7,643 bases of DNA, taken from NCBI GenBank assembly GCA_005882155.1, contig VBCQ01000345.1, positions 1 through 7,643 on the forward strand, given 5' to 3'. The translations under genes were made by a program, and so were the position numbers. This DNA comes from Betaproteobacteria bacterium. GTDB lineage: Bacteria; Pseudomonadota; Gammaproteobacteria; Burkholderiales; Burkholderiaceae_C. Of this stretch, positions 1-6,377 are shown in pieces (the first letter of the stretch is position 1; every line of letters begins with the position of its first letter). Under the pieces are notes generated by a model. It was not told the DNA's origin. It was given only the letters and a program-made list of their open reading frames with translations, and made no database searches.

Positions 1-1458
1 CGCCAGCATCGGCACCAGCGTCAGCGACACGAATGCCGACGCGACGATCGCCAGCGACACGATCACCGCGAACTCGTGGAACAGCAGGCCGATCACGCCG
101 GGCATGAAGAAGATCGGGATGAACACCGCGACGAGCGAGGTCGAGATCGAGATGATCGTGAAGCCCACTTCACGCGAGCCGCGCAGCGCCGCCTGGAACG
201 GCGGCATGCCGTGCTCGACGTGGCGCATGATGTTTTCGAGCATCACGATCGCGTCGTCGACGACCAGGCCGACCGCCAGCGTCAAGCCGAGCAGCGAGAT
301 GTTGTCGAGCGTGTAGCCGAAGGCCCACAGCAGCGAGATCGCACCGACGAGCGACACCGGCAGCGACAGCGTCGGGATCGCCGTCGCGACGAAGCGGCGA
401 AGGAACAGGAAGATGACGAGCACGACGAGCGCGATCGTTCCCATCATCGTCAGCGTCACGTCGTGCAGCGCGTTGCGGATCGATACCGAGCGGTCGTTGA
501 ACGGCGTCATCCGCACCGATTGCGGCAGCTGCGCCTGAAACTCGGGCAGCCGCGCGCGCACCGCATCGACCACCTTGACCGTGTTCGCATCCGGCTGGCG
601 AAAGACCGCCAGCGTGATCGATGCGTCGCCGTTGAAGCTGCCGAAGGTCTTGACGGTCTCGTAGCTGTCTTCGACCTGCGCCACGTCGCGCAGGCGGACC
701 GGGTTGCCGCTGCGGTTGCTGACGATCAGCTCGGCGAACTCGGCGGCGTTGCGCAACTGCTTGTTGGCCTGCAGCGTCATCGTCTGCTTCGGCCCTTCGA
801 GCGTGCCGACCGGCGTGTTCGCGTTGGCGGCCTTCAGTGCAGCGTTCAGCTCGTCGAGGCTGATGTTGCGCGCCGACAGCGCCTCGGGCAGCACGCGCAC
901 GCGAACTGCAAAGCGCTTCTGGCCGAAGATGTTCACCTGCGCGACGCCGTCGAGCGTGGCGATCGTCGGCGACAGCAGGTGCTCGGCGTAGTCGTTCAGG
1001 TCCGACAGGTTCAGCGACGGCGACGTGAGCGCAATCACCAGCACCGGCGCGTCGGCCGGGTTGACCTTGCGGTACGACGGCGGCGTGGTCATGTCCTGCG
1101 GCAGCGAGCGCGACGCGCGCAGCAGCGCGGCCTGCACGTCGAGCGCCGCGATGTTGATGTCGCGGCCTTCGTCGAACTCGAGCGTTACCGAGGTCGCGCC
1201 CAGGGTGTTGGTCGAGCTGATGAGGTTCAGCCCGGGAATCGTTTGGAACTGCTTCTCGAGCTGCAGCGCGACCGAGGTCGCCATCGGTTCGGGGCTGGCG
1301 CCCGGCAGCTGCGCGAAGACGTTGATGACCGGCGTGTTGTAGCTCGGCAGCGCTGCAACCGGGATGCGGTTGTAGGCGAACACGCCGGCGATGACGATCG
1401 CCGCGTTGAGCAGCACCGTCATCACCGGCCGGCGAATGAACAGCTCGGACAGATTCAT
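1..1458 (-). CDS. RND multidrug efflux pump, inner-membrane permease (N-terminal 486 residues, runs off the left edge)
   Basis: This is the proton-driven inner-membrane pump of a tripartite RND efflux system (AcrB/MdtB/MdtC-like, HAE1 type), which exports drugs or other small amphiphiles with an adaptor and an outer-membrane channel. The reading frame is open from ATG at 1458 to the window edge, 486 codons, against about 1030-1050 for the family. The start MNLSELFIRRPVMTVLLNAA is the typical cytoplasmic tail and first membrane segment. The first periplasmic porter region follows, then the helices around residues 335-486. The proton-relay pair is visible as LVVDDAIVMLEN with Asp401 and Asp402, matching AcrB Asp407/Asp408. 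The fragment ends at VSLTLVPMLA, matching the AcrB segment before its second half. The start overlaps the adaptor stop (ATGA at 1458-1455), so translation is probably coupled. The substrate cannot be told from sequence. Confidence 0.93.
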   Translation of the reverse strand, partial: MNLSELFIRRPVMTVLLNAAIVIAGVFAYNRIPVAALPSYNTPVINVFAQLPGASPEPMATSVALQLEKQFQTIPGLNLISSTNTLGATSVTLEFDEGRDINIAALDVQAALLRASRSLPQDMTTPPSYRKVNPADAPVLVIALTSPSLNLSDLNDYAEHLLSPTIATLDGVAQVNIFGQKRFAVRVRVLPEALSARNISLDELNAALKAANANTPVGTLEGPKQTMTLQANKQLRNAAEFAELIVSNRSGNPVRLRDVAQVEDSYETVKTFGSFNGDASITLAVFRQPDANTVKVVDAVRARLPEFQAQLPQSVRMTPFNDRSVSIRNALHDVTLTMMGTIALVVLVIFLFLRRFVATAIPTLSLPVSLVGAISLLWAFGYTLDNISLLGLTLAVGLVVDDAIVMLENIMRHVEHGMPPFQAALRGSREVGFTIISISTSLVAVFIPIFFMPGVIGLLFHEFAVIVSLAIVASAFVSLTLVPMLA

Positions 1459-2654
1459 GGCTGTCCCGCAGAGGCGGCCACGCTGCCGCGGGCGCGCGCG
1501 AGCGACGCCGCGTCGTTGCCACGCTCGACCACGGCGACTCCGGGGCGAAGGTTCTGCCGGCCTTCGACGACGACGCGCTCGCCGGGCTGCACACCGGTCA
1601 CGACGGCGTCGGTCGCGGCCGCCTGCACGATCTCCACCGGCCGCACGGCGGCCTTGCCGCCGGTCTCGACGACATAGACGATCTTGCCGCGCGCCGTCTG
1701 GATGATCGCCGCCTGCGGCACGACGATGGCGTCCTTCAAGGTCTGCACCGCGAGCTGCACGCCGACGAAGGCGCCAGGCCACAGACGCTGGTCCTTGTTG
1801 TCGAAGATCGCCTTCACGCGCACCGTGCCGGAGGTCGCGTCGACCGCGTTGTCGACGAACTGCAGCTTGCCGGCGAGCCTGCCGCCGTTCTCGGGCAGCA
1901 GCGCCGTCACCTTGCCGCCGCCCGAGCGCAAGCTCTGCAACGCGTCGCCGAGATTGCGCTGCGGAAGGTTGAAGGCGACCGCGATCGGGTCGAGTTGAGT
2001 AATCGTCACCAGCGGCGGCGAGCTCGGCTGCACGGTGCTGCCCGGGAACACGCTGATCGCGCCGGCACGTCCCGCGCTCGGCGTGACGATGCGGCTGAAC
2101 GACAGGCCGACCTTGGCCGCCTCGACCGCCGCGCGATCGGCGTTGACCGCCGCCTTCTGTGCATCGACCAATGCTTGGTTGGTATCGACCGCGCCTTGCG
2201 AGACGAAGTTCTGCGCCAACAATTCGCGGCTGCGCGTCAGCTGGCGTTGCGCATCGGCGAGCCCGGCAAGATCCTTTTCCATCTGCGCGCGCGCCTTGCT
2301 GACGTTCGCCTCGTCGGCCCGCGCGTCGAGCGTGAACAGCGGCTCGCCGGCCTTGACGAACTGGCCTTCGCGGATGTGCACCTTGGTCACGACGCTGCTG
2401 ACCTGGGGCTTCACGTCGACGCTGTTGAGCGCGGTCACCGTGCCGGTGGCTTCAAGCATGACCGGGTAGTCGCGTTTCTCGGCACGCACCGTGCTCACGC
2501 TGACCGCGGGCCCGCCCGACGCTGCCGAAGCCGGCCCCGACACCGCGACTGCACCGGACCCTGATGACGCCGAGCCTGCGCTCCAGCGCCAGGCGCCGAA
2601 TGCCGCGACGACGGCGGCGGCAGCAACGATGACGCCGAGGGTCTTAGAGTTCAT
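1455..2654 (-). CDS. RND efflux periplasmic adaptor (membrane fusion protein, MdtA/AcrA-like)
   Basis: The product links the RND pump to an outer-membrane channel. From ATG at 2654 it has 399 residues, normal for the family. Residues 1-24 are a hydrophobic signal or anchor (MNSKTLGVIVAAAAVVAAFG). There is no lipobox cysteine, so it is probably not a lipoprotein. Residues 25-50 are a Ser/Gly/Ala-rich linker. The first lipoyl half spans about 65-110 (GTVTALNSVDVKPQVSSVV, then REGQFVKAGEPLFTLD). An alpha-helical hairpin covers about 111-184, rich in Ala/Gln/Lys. The second lipoyl half is about 185-218 (IVTPSAGRAGAI). Beta-barrel (220-300) and membrane-proximal (305-375) domains follow, the latter with VVPQAAI and VVVEGRQNLRPG. 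A TTG five codons upstream (2669) is a less likely start. No good Shine-Dalgarno sequence is visible before either. It is the first gene of the pump operon. No outer-membrane factor gene lies in the window. Confidence 0.93.
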   Translation of the reverse strand: MNSKTLGVIVAAAAVVAAFGAWRWSAGSASSGSGAVAVSGPASAASGGPAVSVSTVRAEKRDYPVMLEATGTVTALNSVDVKPQVSSVVTKVHIREGQFVKAGEPLFTLDARADEANVSKARAQMEKDLAGLADAQRQLTRSRELLAQNFVSQGAVDTNQALVDAQKAAVNADRAAVEAAKVGLSFSRIVTPSAGRAGAISVFPGSTVQPSSPPLVTITQLDPIAVAFNLPQRNLGDALQSLRSGGGKVTALLPENGGRLAGKLQFVDNAVDATSGTVRVKAIFDNKDQRLWPGAFVGVQLAVQTLKDAIVVPQAAIIQTARGKIVYVVETGGKAAVRPVEIVQAAATDAVVTGVQPGERVVVEGRQNLRPGVAVVERGNDAASLARARGSVAASAGQP

Positions 2655-2698
2655 GCGGTTTCGATGCAAGTTGGAGCGTGCGGTTCAAGCGGTTGGCC

Positions 2699-2722
2699 CA
2701 ACATCCTGTGCAGGCGATGTTG
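2699..2722. promoter_or_regulatory. Inverted repeat upstream of the RND operon, possible operator
   Basis: Perfect 7-bp arms CAACATC (2699-2705) and GATGTTG (2716-2722) flank a 10-bp spacer, giving arm centres 17 bp apart. A further half-site-like AATGTTG follows at 2728-2733, and GTTGGCCCAAC overlaps the left end. The site lies 45-68 bp before the adaptor start, where a promoter would be. RND operons are often controlled by TetR, MarR or other repressors binding such dyads. The regulator is not in the window, so the operator role is inferred from position and symmetry only. No convincing -35/-10 pair was found beside it. Confidence 0.35.
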
Positions 2723-2785
2723 CTGCAATGTTGCCGCGCACCGGCCACGCCCGGTAGCGGACATGCCCTCCCCTTGCAACACCCT

Positions 2786-3235
2786 TCAATGCTTGCCGGT
2801 CGAGCCGAATCCGCCGCTGCCGCGATCGGATTCGCCGAAATCGTCGACGACGCGAAAGCTCGCCTGCAGCACCGGCACGATGACGAGCTGGGCAATGCGC
2901 TCCATCGGCTGCACGGTGAACGCGGTGGTGCCGCGGTTCCAGCAGCTCACCATCAGCGGCCCCTGGTAGTCGGAATCGATCAGGCCGACGAGGTTGCCGA
3001 GCACGATCCCATGCTTATGCCCGAGCCCCGAGCGCGGCAGGATCATCGCCGCCAGATGCCGGTGCGCGATGTGGATCGAGATCCCGGTCGGTATCAGCTG
3101 CGTCTGTCCCGGCTCGAGCAGCAACGGTGCGTCGAGACAAGCACGCAGGTCGAGCCCGGCACTGCCGGCCGTTGCATAGGCGGGGATGTGCTCGGCCATT
3201 CGCGGATCGAGCACCTTCAGATCAATCTCAGTCAT
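2786..3235 (-). CDS. dut: dUTPase (deoxyuridine 5'-triphosphate nucleotidohydrolase)
   Basis: Dut hydrolyses dUTP to dUMP and pyrophosphate, keeping uracil out of DNA and supplying dUMP for dTTP synthesis; it works as a cytoplasmic homotrimer with Mg2+. The product has 149 residues (E. coli 151) and all five trimeric dUTPase motifs: I, AGSAGLDLRA (23-32); II, PRSGLG (67-72); III, GNLVGLIDSDYQG (80-92), with Asp87 at the position of catalytic E. coli Asp90; IV, ERIAQLVIVPV (112-122); V, RGSGGFGSTG (138-147), the flexible C-terminal arm that closes over the nucleotide. The start MTEIDLKVLDPR matches the family, so the in-frame upstream extension, which reads through the intergenic repeat, is rejected. 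Dut lies 46 bases past the coaBC stop on the same strand, the usual proteobacterial arrangement, and is probably co-transcribed with it. Confidence 0.97.
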   Translation of the reverse strand: MTEIDLKVLDPRMAEHIPAYATAGSAGLDLRACLDAPLLLEPGQTQLIPTGISIHIAHRHLAAMILPRSGLGHKHGIVLGNLVGLIDSDYQGPLMVSCWNRGTTAFTVQPMERIAQLVIVPVLQASFRVVDDFGESDRGSGGFGSTGKH

Positions 3236-3242
3236 TTTGTTT

Positions 3243-3247
3243 TCACC
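3243..3247 (-). promoter_or_regulatory. Ribosome-binding site of dut
   Basis: On the minus strand AGGGTGA precedes the dut ATG. Its GGTGA core (3247-3243) matches the 3' part of the anti-Shine-Dalgarno complement and sits 7 bases from the start codon. This decides the start at 3235. Its upstream bases belong to the 3' arm of the hairpin at 3246-3266. Confidence 0.6.
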
Positions 3248-3280
3248 CTGCCCCACTCGGGGAGGGCCGGGGTGGGGGCC
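3244..3280. repeat. GC-rich intergenic hairpin repeat between coaBC and dut
   Basis: This occupies nearly all of the coaBC-dut gap. On the plus strand CCCT-g-CCCC (3246-3254), loop ACTC (3255-3258) and GGGG-AGGG (3259-3266) form an 8-bp stem with one bulged base and a tetraloop, followed by CCGGGGTGGGGGCC (3267-3280). From memory, this layout (CCCT stem, AGGG, CCGGGGTG tail) resembles the short CCCTCTCCC/GGGAGAGGG-type intergenic repeats common in proteobacterial genomes; that family assignment is not proven here. In the mRNA the stem forms just after the coaBC stop and reaches the dut ribosome-binding site. There is no U-tract beside it, so it is not a canonical terminator. It could slow 3' decay or tune dut translation. 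Confidence 0.55.
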
Positions 3281-3281
3281 A

Positions 3282-3872
3282 CTACGCGGAAAGAGACGCC
3301 AACCGCGCCGCAATCTCCGCCACCAACTGCCTTGCCAGCGTCAGCTTGTCGGCCTGCGGCAATTCACGATGCCCATCGGCGTCAACCAAAACCAGCGCAT
3401 TGTCGTCGCGCCCGAAGGTCGCCGGCCCGAGGTTGCCGACGACGAGCGGCACGTTCTTGCGCGCGAGCTTTTCGCGCGCGTGCTTCAGCAAGTCGTGGCT
3501 TTCGGCAGCGAAGCCGACGCAGAACGGCCGGTCCGGCAGCTTCGCGACGGCCGCCAGGATGTCGGGGTTCTCGGTCAGCTCGAAGCTCGGCGCGACGCGA
3601 TTGCCGTTCTTCTTGATCTTCTCGTCGGACAGGCGCGCCGGCCGCCAGTCGGCGACTGCCGCGGTCGCAACGAACACGTCATGGCGCGCCGCAACCGGCA
3701 GCACCGCGTCGTACATCTGCTGCGCGCTGCGCACATCGACCCGCACGACGCCACGCGGCGTGGGCAGGTGCACCGGCCCGGCCACGAGCGTGACCTGCGC
3801 GCCGGCATCACGCGCCGCGCGTGCGATCGCGAAACCCATCATGCCGCTCGACAGATTGGTGATGCCGCGCAC
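3282..3872 (-). CDS. coaBC: CoaB part: phosphopantothenoylcysteine synthetase domain, separated by the TAG
   Basis: This is the C-terminal synthetase domain (CTP-dependent peptide-bond formation between phosphopantothenate and cysteine) without its first strand. A GTG at 3872, 12 bases after the TAG, is the first possible restart, giving 196 residues. Only a weak AGG lies about 11 bases upstream. Visible motifs are GITNLSSG with the Asn equivalent to E. coli Asn210, VTLVAGPVHLPTPRGV, ATAAVADWRP, DEKIKK (the KXKK motif, with Lys291 of the full frame corresponding to E. coli Lys289), NPDILA and FCVGFAAES. The usual SSGKMG reads SSGMMG (Met217 in full-length numbering). A protein starting here would lack ITAGPT, part of the nucleotide-binding fold, so full activity is doubtful. 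The fragment may be untranslated, or made as part of full-length CoaBC if the TAG is an error or is read through. Confidence 0.6.
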   Translation of the reverse strand: MRGITNLSSGMMGFAIARAARDAGAQVTLVAGPVHLPTPRGVVRVDVRSAQQMYDAVLPVAARHDVFVATAAVADWRPARLSDEKIKKNGNRVAPSFELTENPDILAAVAKLPDRPFCVGFAAESHDLLKHAREKLARKNVPLVVGNLGPATFGRDDNALVLVDADGHRELPQADKLTLARQLVAEIAARLASLSA

Positions 3873-3884
3873 CGGGTCGATCGC

Positions 3885-4490
3885 CTAAAAGGTCGGTCCG
3901 GCAGTGATCAGCACACGCTTGCCGAGCAGCGACTTCGGCTCGAAGAACGCGATCATCTCGTCGAGCAGCTCTTCGGGCTCGAGCATGCGACCGTCGCCGA
4001 TCTCGCCGCAGGCCTGGTCACCGCTGCCGGGTCCGAGCACGGTCGCACCGTCGGCGCGCAGTTGCGCCACGTTGCGCTGCGTCGCCGGATGGGCCCACAT
4101 CTCGCGGTTCATCGCCGGCGCGAGCAGCAGCGGGCAGCGCTCGATCGGCCGCGCCAGGCACATGAGGCTCAGCAAATCGTCGGCGTGACCGTGCAGCAGC
4201 TTGGCCATGAAGTCAGCGCTGGCCGGCGCGACGAGCACCGCATCGGCCTCGCGCGTGAGGTTGATGTGCGCCATGCTGTTCGGCTCGCGCGCGTCCCACT
4301 GGCTCGCGTAGACGCTGCGGTTCGACAAGGCCTGCATCGTGACCGGCGTGATGAAGTGCTGTGCCGCGTCGGTCATCACGACCTGCACCGTCGCGCTCGC
4401 CTTCACCAGCTCACGGGTCAGATCCGCCGCCTTGTAGCAGGCAATGCCGCCCGACAGGCCGAGCACGATGTGCCTGCCCTGCAGCGGCAT
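3885..4490 (-). CDS. coaBC: CoaC part: phosphopantothenoylcysteine decarboxylase, ending at the in-frame TAG
   Basis: This 201-residue product contains a complete PPCDC domain, an FMN-dependent flavoprotein of the HFCD family. GLSGGIACYKAADL (11-24) is the FMN-binding start. His75 in AHINLTREAD corresponds to the catalytic His75 of E. coli Dfp. APASADFMAKLLHGHADDLL (88-107) is the family core. LLAPAMNREMW holds Asn128 of the PAMN motif (E. coli Asn125). GDQACGEIGDGRM holds Cys161 (E. coli Cys158), the substrate-recognition cysteine. Residues 188-201 (LLGKRVLITAGPTF) are already the first strand and loop of the CoaB domain, so this product carries a short piece of CoaB. It could be active as a free decarboxylase, as standalone CoaC proteins exist. 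Confidence 0.85.
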   Translation of the reverse strand: MPLQGRHIVLGLSGGIACYKAADLTRELVKASATVQVVMTDAAQHFITPVTMQALSNRSVYASQWDAREPNSMAHINLTREADAVLVAPASADFMAKLLHGHADDLLSLMCLARPIERCPLLLAPAMNREMWAHPATQRNVAQLRADGATVLGPGSGDQACGEIGDGRMLEPEELLDEMIAFFEPKSLLGKRVLITAGPTF

Positions 4491-4498
4491 CAACGCGC

Positions 4499-5308
4499 TC
4501 ACAGCGCTGTCCACGCGCGCTTCAAGTCGGAGAGATTGAAGAGCACGCGCACCGCTTTTCCGTAGACCTGCTCGTGAGGCAGGAAGCCCCAGACGCGCGA
4601 GTCGGCCGAGTTGTCGCGGTTGTCGCCGAGCATCATGTAGTGGCCGGCCGGCACCGTGCATTCCCACGCATCAGCGGCTTCGGCGCGGCAGTGCGCGGCG
4701 AGTCCCGGGTCGCTCAGATTGAGCGCGAGCCGCCCTTGCACGAACGGGTTGATCTTCAGTGTGCGGCTGCCGGCGCCGGCCGTCTCGCGGACCATCCACT
4801 GGCCGCGGTCTTCGTCGGCCTGGCCGTCGCCAATCATTTGCACGTCGAACGGCGCACCGTTGATGCTGATCGCTCCGTTGCGGAACGCCACGCGGTCACC
4901 AGGCAGGCCGACGAGGCGCTTGACGTAGAACTGCGACACGTCGAGCGGATAGCGGAACACGACGACGTCGCCGCGCTGCGGCTTGCCGAGCTCGATCGCG
5001 GTATTGGTGAACGGCAGCCGCGGACCATAGGCCAGGTGGTTGACGAGCAGGTAGTCGCCGACGCGCAGCGTCGGCTCCATCGAGCCCGACGGCACCTTCG
5101 GCCAGTCGGCGAGCGCGACGCGGCAGGTGAACATCATCGCGACGACGACGAACAGCTCGGCTCCGAAGCTGACCCACAGCGGTTTCTTCGCCGGCTCTTC
5201 GGCGAGACGGCGCAGGCGGTGGCGCCAGACCGCCCAGCACACGCCGGTGGCCAGCGTGACGAGAAACAAGACCTCGTTGATCGAGAAGCCGATTTGAAGC
5301 GCTTGCAT
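4499..5308 (-). CDS. lepB: Signal peptidase I
   Basis: LepB cleaves signal peptides from exported proteins at the periplasmic face of the inner membrane, using a Ser/Lys dyad. The product has 269 residues. The two N-terminal membrane segments (about 10-27 and 46-64) are joined by a basic cytoplasmic loop (RHRLRRLAEEPAKKP). Box B is VPSGSMEPTLRVGDYLLVNH with Ser76 as nucleophile (E. coli Ser90). Box D is FYVKRLVGLPGDRV with Lys130 as general base (E. coli Lys145). Box E is GDNRDNSADSRVWGF (228-242). Cys207 and Cys217 could form a disulfide; paired cysteines here are, from memory, typical of betaproteobacterial LepB. It is the first gene of lepB-coaBC-dut. The usual partners lepA, rnc and era are not adjacent, so a second lepB may exist elsewhere. 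No strong Shine-Dalgarno precedes ATG 5308. Confidence 0.95.
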   Translation of the reverse strand: MQALQIGFSINEVLFLVTLATGVCWAVWRHRLRRLAEEPAKKPLWVSFGAELFVVVAMMFTCRVALADWPKVPSGSMEPTLRVGDYLLVNHLAYGPRLPFTNTAIELGKPQRGDVVVFRYPLDVSQFYVKRLVGLPGDRVAFRNGAISINGAPFDVQMIGDGQADEDRGQWMVRETAGAGSRTLKINPFVQGRLALNLSDPGLAAHCRAEAADAWECTVPAGHYMMLGDNRDNSADSRVWGFLPHEQVYGKAVRVLFNLSDLKRAWTAL

Positions 5309-5338
5309 GGGATTCCGAGGGGAGCGTCAGGAGGGCAA

Positions 5339-5344
5339 ATTATC
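5339..5344 (-). promoter_or_regulatory. Possible -10 element of the lepB-coaBC-dut promoter
   Basis: GATAAT on the minus strand matches five of six sigma-70 -10 consensus bases. It stands out as an A/T-rich patch (AAATTATC on the plus strand) in a GC-rich divergent gap. Transcription would begin about 25 bases before the lepB ATG. No good TTGACA-like box lies 16-18 bases upstream, so this is tentative. The rest of the 98-bp lepB-egtD gap shows no clear plus-strand promoter for egtD. Confidence 0.35.
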
Positions 5345-5406
5345 GCGGTTCGGGTCCGACCTCGCGATGGACAGGTTCTTGGCCCTTGATGCAAGATGCC
5401 CGGGCC

Positions 5407-6372
5407 ATGACATTGCGCACACCCCGCTTCATCCAGACCCGCGAACGCGACTCGCACGGCGAGCGCGACGCCGCCATCGCTGGCCTGCTGGCGCAGCCGG
5501 CGCGCGCGCTGCCGAAGTATTTCTATGACCGGCTCGGCTCGCATTTGTTCGACGCGATCACCGAGCTGCCCGAGTACTACCCCACGCGCACCGAAGCCGC
5601 GATCTTCGCCGAGCACGGCGCCGAGATGGCGCGCTGCATCGGCGCCGGCGCCACCCTCATCGACCTCGGCGCCGGCAGCTGCGAAAAAGCGGCGCGTCTG
5701 ATGCCGCTGCTCGAGCCACGGCGCTACATCGCCGTCGACATCTCCGCCGACTACCTGCACGACGCGCTGCGCGAGCTGCAGCGCGACAACCCGGCGCTCG
5801 ACATCGTCGGCGTCGGCATGGACTTCTCGCAGTCGCCGGCGCTGCCGGCTGGCCTGCTCGCCGACTCGCCGGGGCGGCCGGCGTTCTTCTACCCCGGCTC
5901 GAGCATCGGCAACTTCACGCCGGCCGAGGCCGCGGCATTCTTGTCGGGCGTGCGGGCGCAGGCGACCGGTGGTGGGCTGTTGATCGGTGTCGATCTCGTC
6001 AAGCCCATCGACATCCTCGAAGCCGCCTACGACGACGCGATCGGTGTCACCGCGGCGTTCAACCTGAACTTGCTGCGGCATCTGAACCGCATCGTCGGCA
6101 GCGACTTCGACCCGAAGCAGTGGCGTCATGTGGCCTTGTTCGACAGCACCGAATCGCGCATCGAAATGCATCTCGAGGCACGCACCGAACTGCTTGTGCG
6201 CTGGCCGGGCGGCGAGCGGCGCTTCCGCGCCGGCGAACGCATGCACACCGAGAACTCGTACAAGTACACGGCCGCGTCGTTTGCCGAGCTGCTGCAGCGC
6301 TCGGGCTTTCGCACGTCGCGGCGCTGGCTGGCACCGCAGGAGTGGTTCGCGGTCTTCTGGGCTGAAGCTTGA
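5407..6372 (+). CDS. egtD: L-histidine N-alpha-methyltransferase (ergothioneine biosynthesis)
   Basis: EgtD uses three S-adenosylmethionines to convert histidine to hercynine, the precursor of the thiol antioxidant ergothioneine. Starting at ATG 5407 gives 321 residues, the length I recall for the well-studied mycobacterial enzyme, and Glu282 and Ser284 (TENSYKY, 281-287) then fall at the same numbers as its histidine-binding pair. Other landmarks are KYFYDRLGSHLFDAI (37-51), LPEYYPTRTE (54-63), SAM motif LIDLGAGSCEKA (84-95), IAVDISADYL (108-117), GMDF (137-140) with the SAM-binding Asp, YPGSSIGNF (162-170) with the Asn that orients the substrate, and AAYDD (206-210) with the substrate-contacting Tyr. 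ATG at 5389 and TTG at 5386 are in-frame alternatives; none has a good Shine-Dalgarno. It is divergent from lepB and followed after 5 bp by cydA. EgtB, its usual partner, is absent from the window. Confidence 0.93.
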   Translation: MTLRTPRFIQTRERDSHGERDAAIAGLLAQPARALPKYFYDRLGSHLFDAITELPEYYPTRTEAAIFAEHGAEMARCIGAGATLIDLGAGSCEKAARLMPLLEPRRYIAVDISADYLHDALRELQRDNPALDIVGVGMDFSQSPALPAGLLADSPGRPAFFYPGSSIGNFTPAEAAAFLSGVRAQATGGGLLIGVDLVKPIDILEAAYDDAIGVTAAFNLNLLRHLNRIVGSDFDPKQWRHVALFDSTESRIEMHLEARTELLVRWPGGERRFRAGERMHTENSYKYTAASFAELLQRSGFRTSRRWLAPQEWFAVFWAEA

Positions 6373-6377
6373 ACTTG

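Larger units (their letters stand above)
3282..4490 (-). pseudogene. coaBC: coaBC (dfp), bifunctional coenzyme A synthesis gene interrupted by an in-frame TAG
   Basis: CoaBC joins cysteine to 4'-phosphopantothenate with CTP (CoaB, C-terminal half) and decarboxylates the product to 4'-phosphopantetheine with FMN (CoaC, N-terminal half). From ATG 4490 to the stop at 3282 the frame would encode 402 residues (E. coli about 406), with no frameshift and both domains recognisable throughout. Codon 202 is TAG (3885-3887), inside the junction motif ITAGPTF-x-AIDPVRG, where relatives usually have Glu; GAG to TAG is one base change. The gene starts 8 bp after the lepB stop. A GTG at 4502 overlapping that stop is an alternative start, but MPLQGRHIVLGLSGG fits the family N-terminus. 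Possible explanations are a real nonsense mutation, a base-calling error, readthrough, or reinitiation. Intact flanking sequence suggests either an error or a very recent change. Confidence 0.8.

Noticed and set aside
170..1594. Minus-strand 474-codon frame overlapping the pump.
   Set aside because: It is shifted relative to the true pump frame, which is open from 1458 to the edge and shows the RND motifs. The shifted frame yields Arg/Ala-rich noise.
76..1677. Long plus-strand open frame of 533 codons opposite the efflux genes.
   Set aside because: It is codon-for-codon antisense to the RND pump and gives an Arg/Asp/His-rich product with no recognisable fold, a normal artefact of GC-rich third positions.
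2655..2698. TTGAAC near 2690 as the -35 box of the efflux promoter.
   Set aside because: No acceptable -10 hexamer lies 16-18 bases downstream, so no promoter can be placed with confidence.
2740..2755. ACCGG-CCACGC-CCGGT inverted repeat downstream of dut as a terminator.
   Set aside because: The stem is only 5 bp, with no T-tract on either strand. Such small GC palindromes are frequent at this base composition.
3236..3313. Upstream extension of dut to a start at 3313.
   Set aside because: The extra residues are translated from the hairpin repeat and the end of coaBC. The ATG at 3235 has a ribosome-binding site and gives the family length.
3186..4565. Plus-strand open frame of 459 codons opposite coaBC.
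   Set aside because: Its composition is Arg/His/Ala-rich and low in complexity, and the minus strand carries clear CoaB and CoaC motifs throughout. It is a shadow frame.
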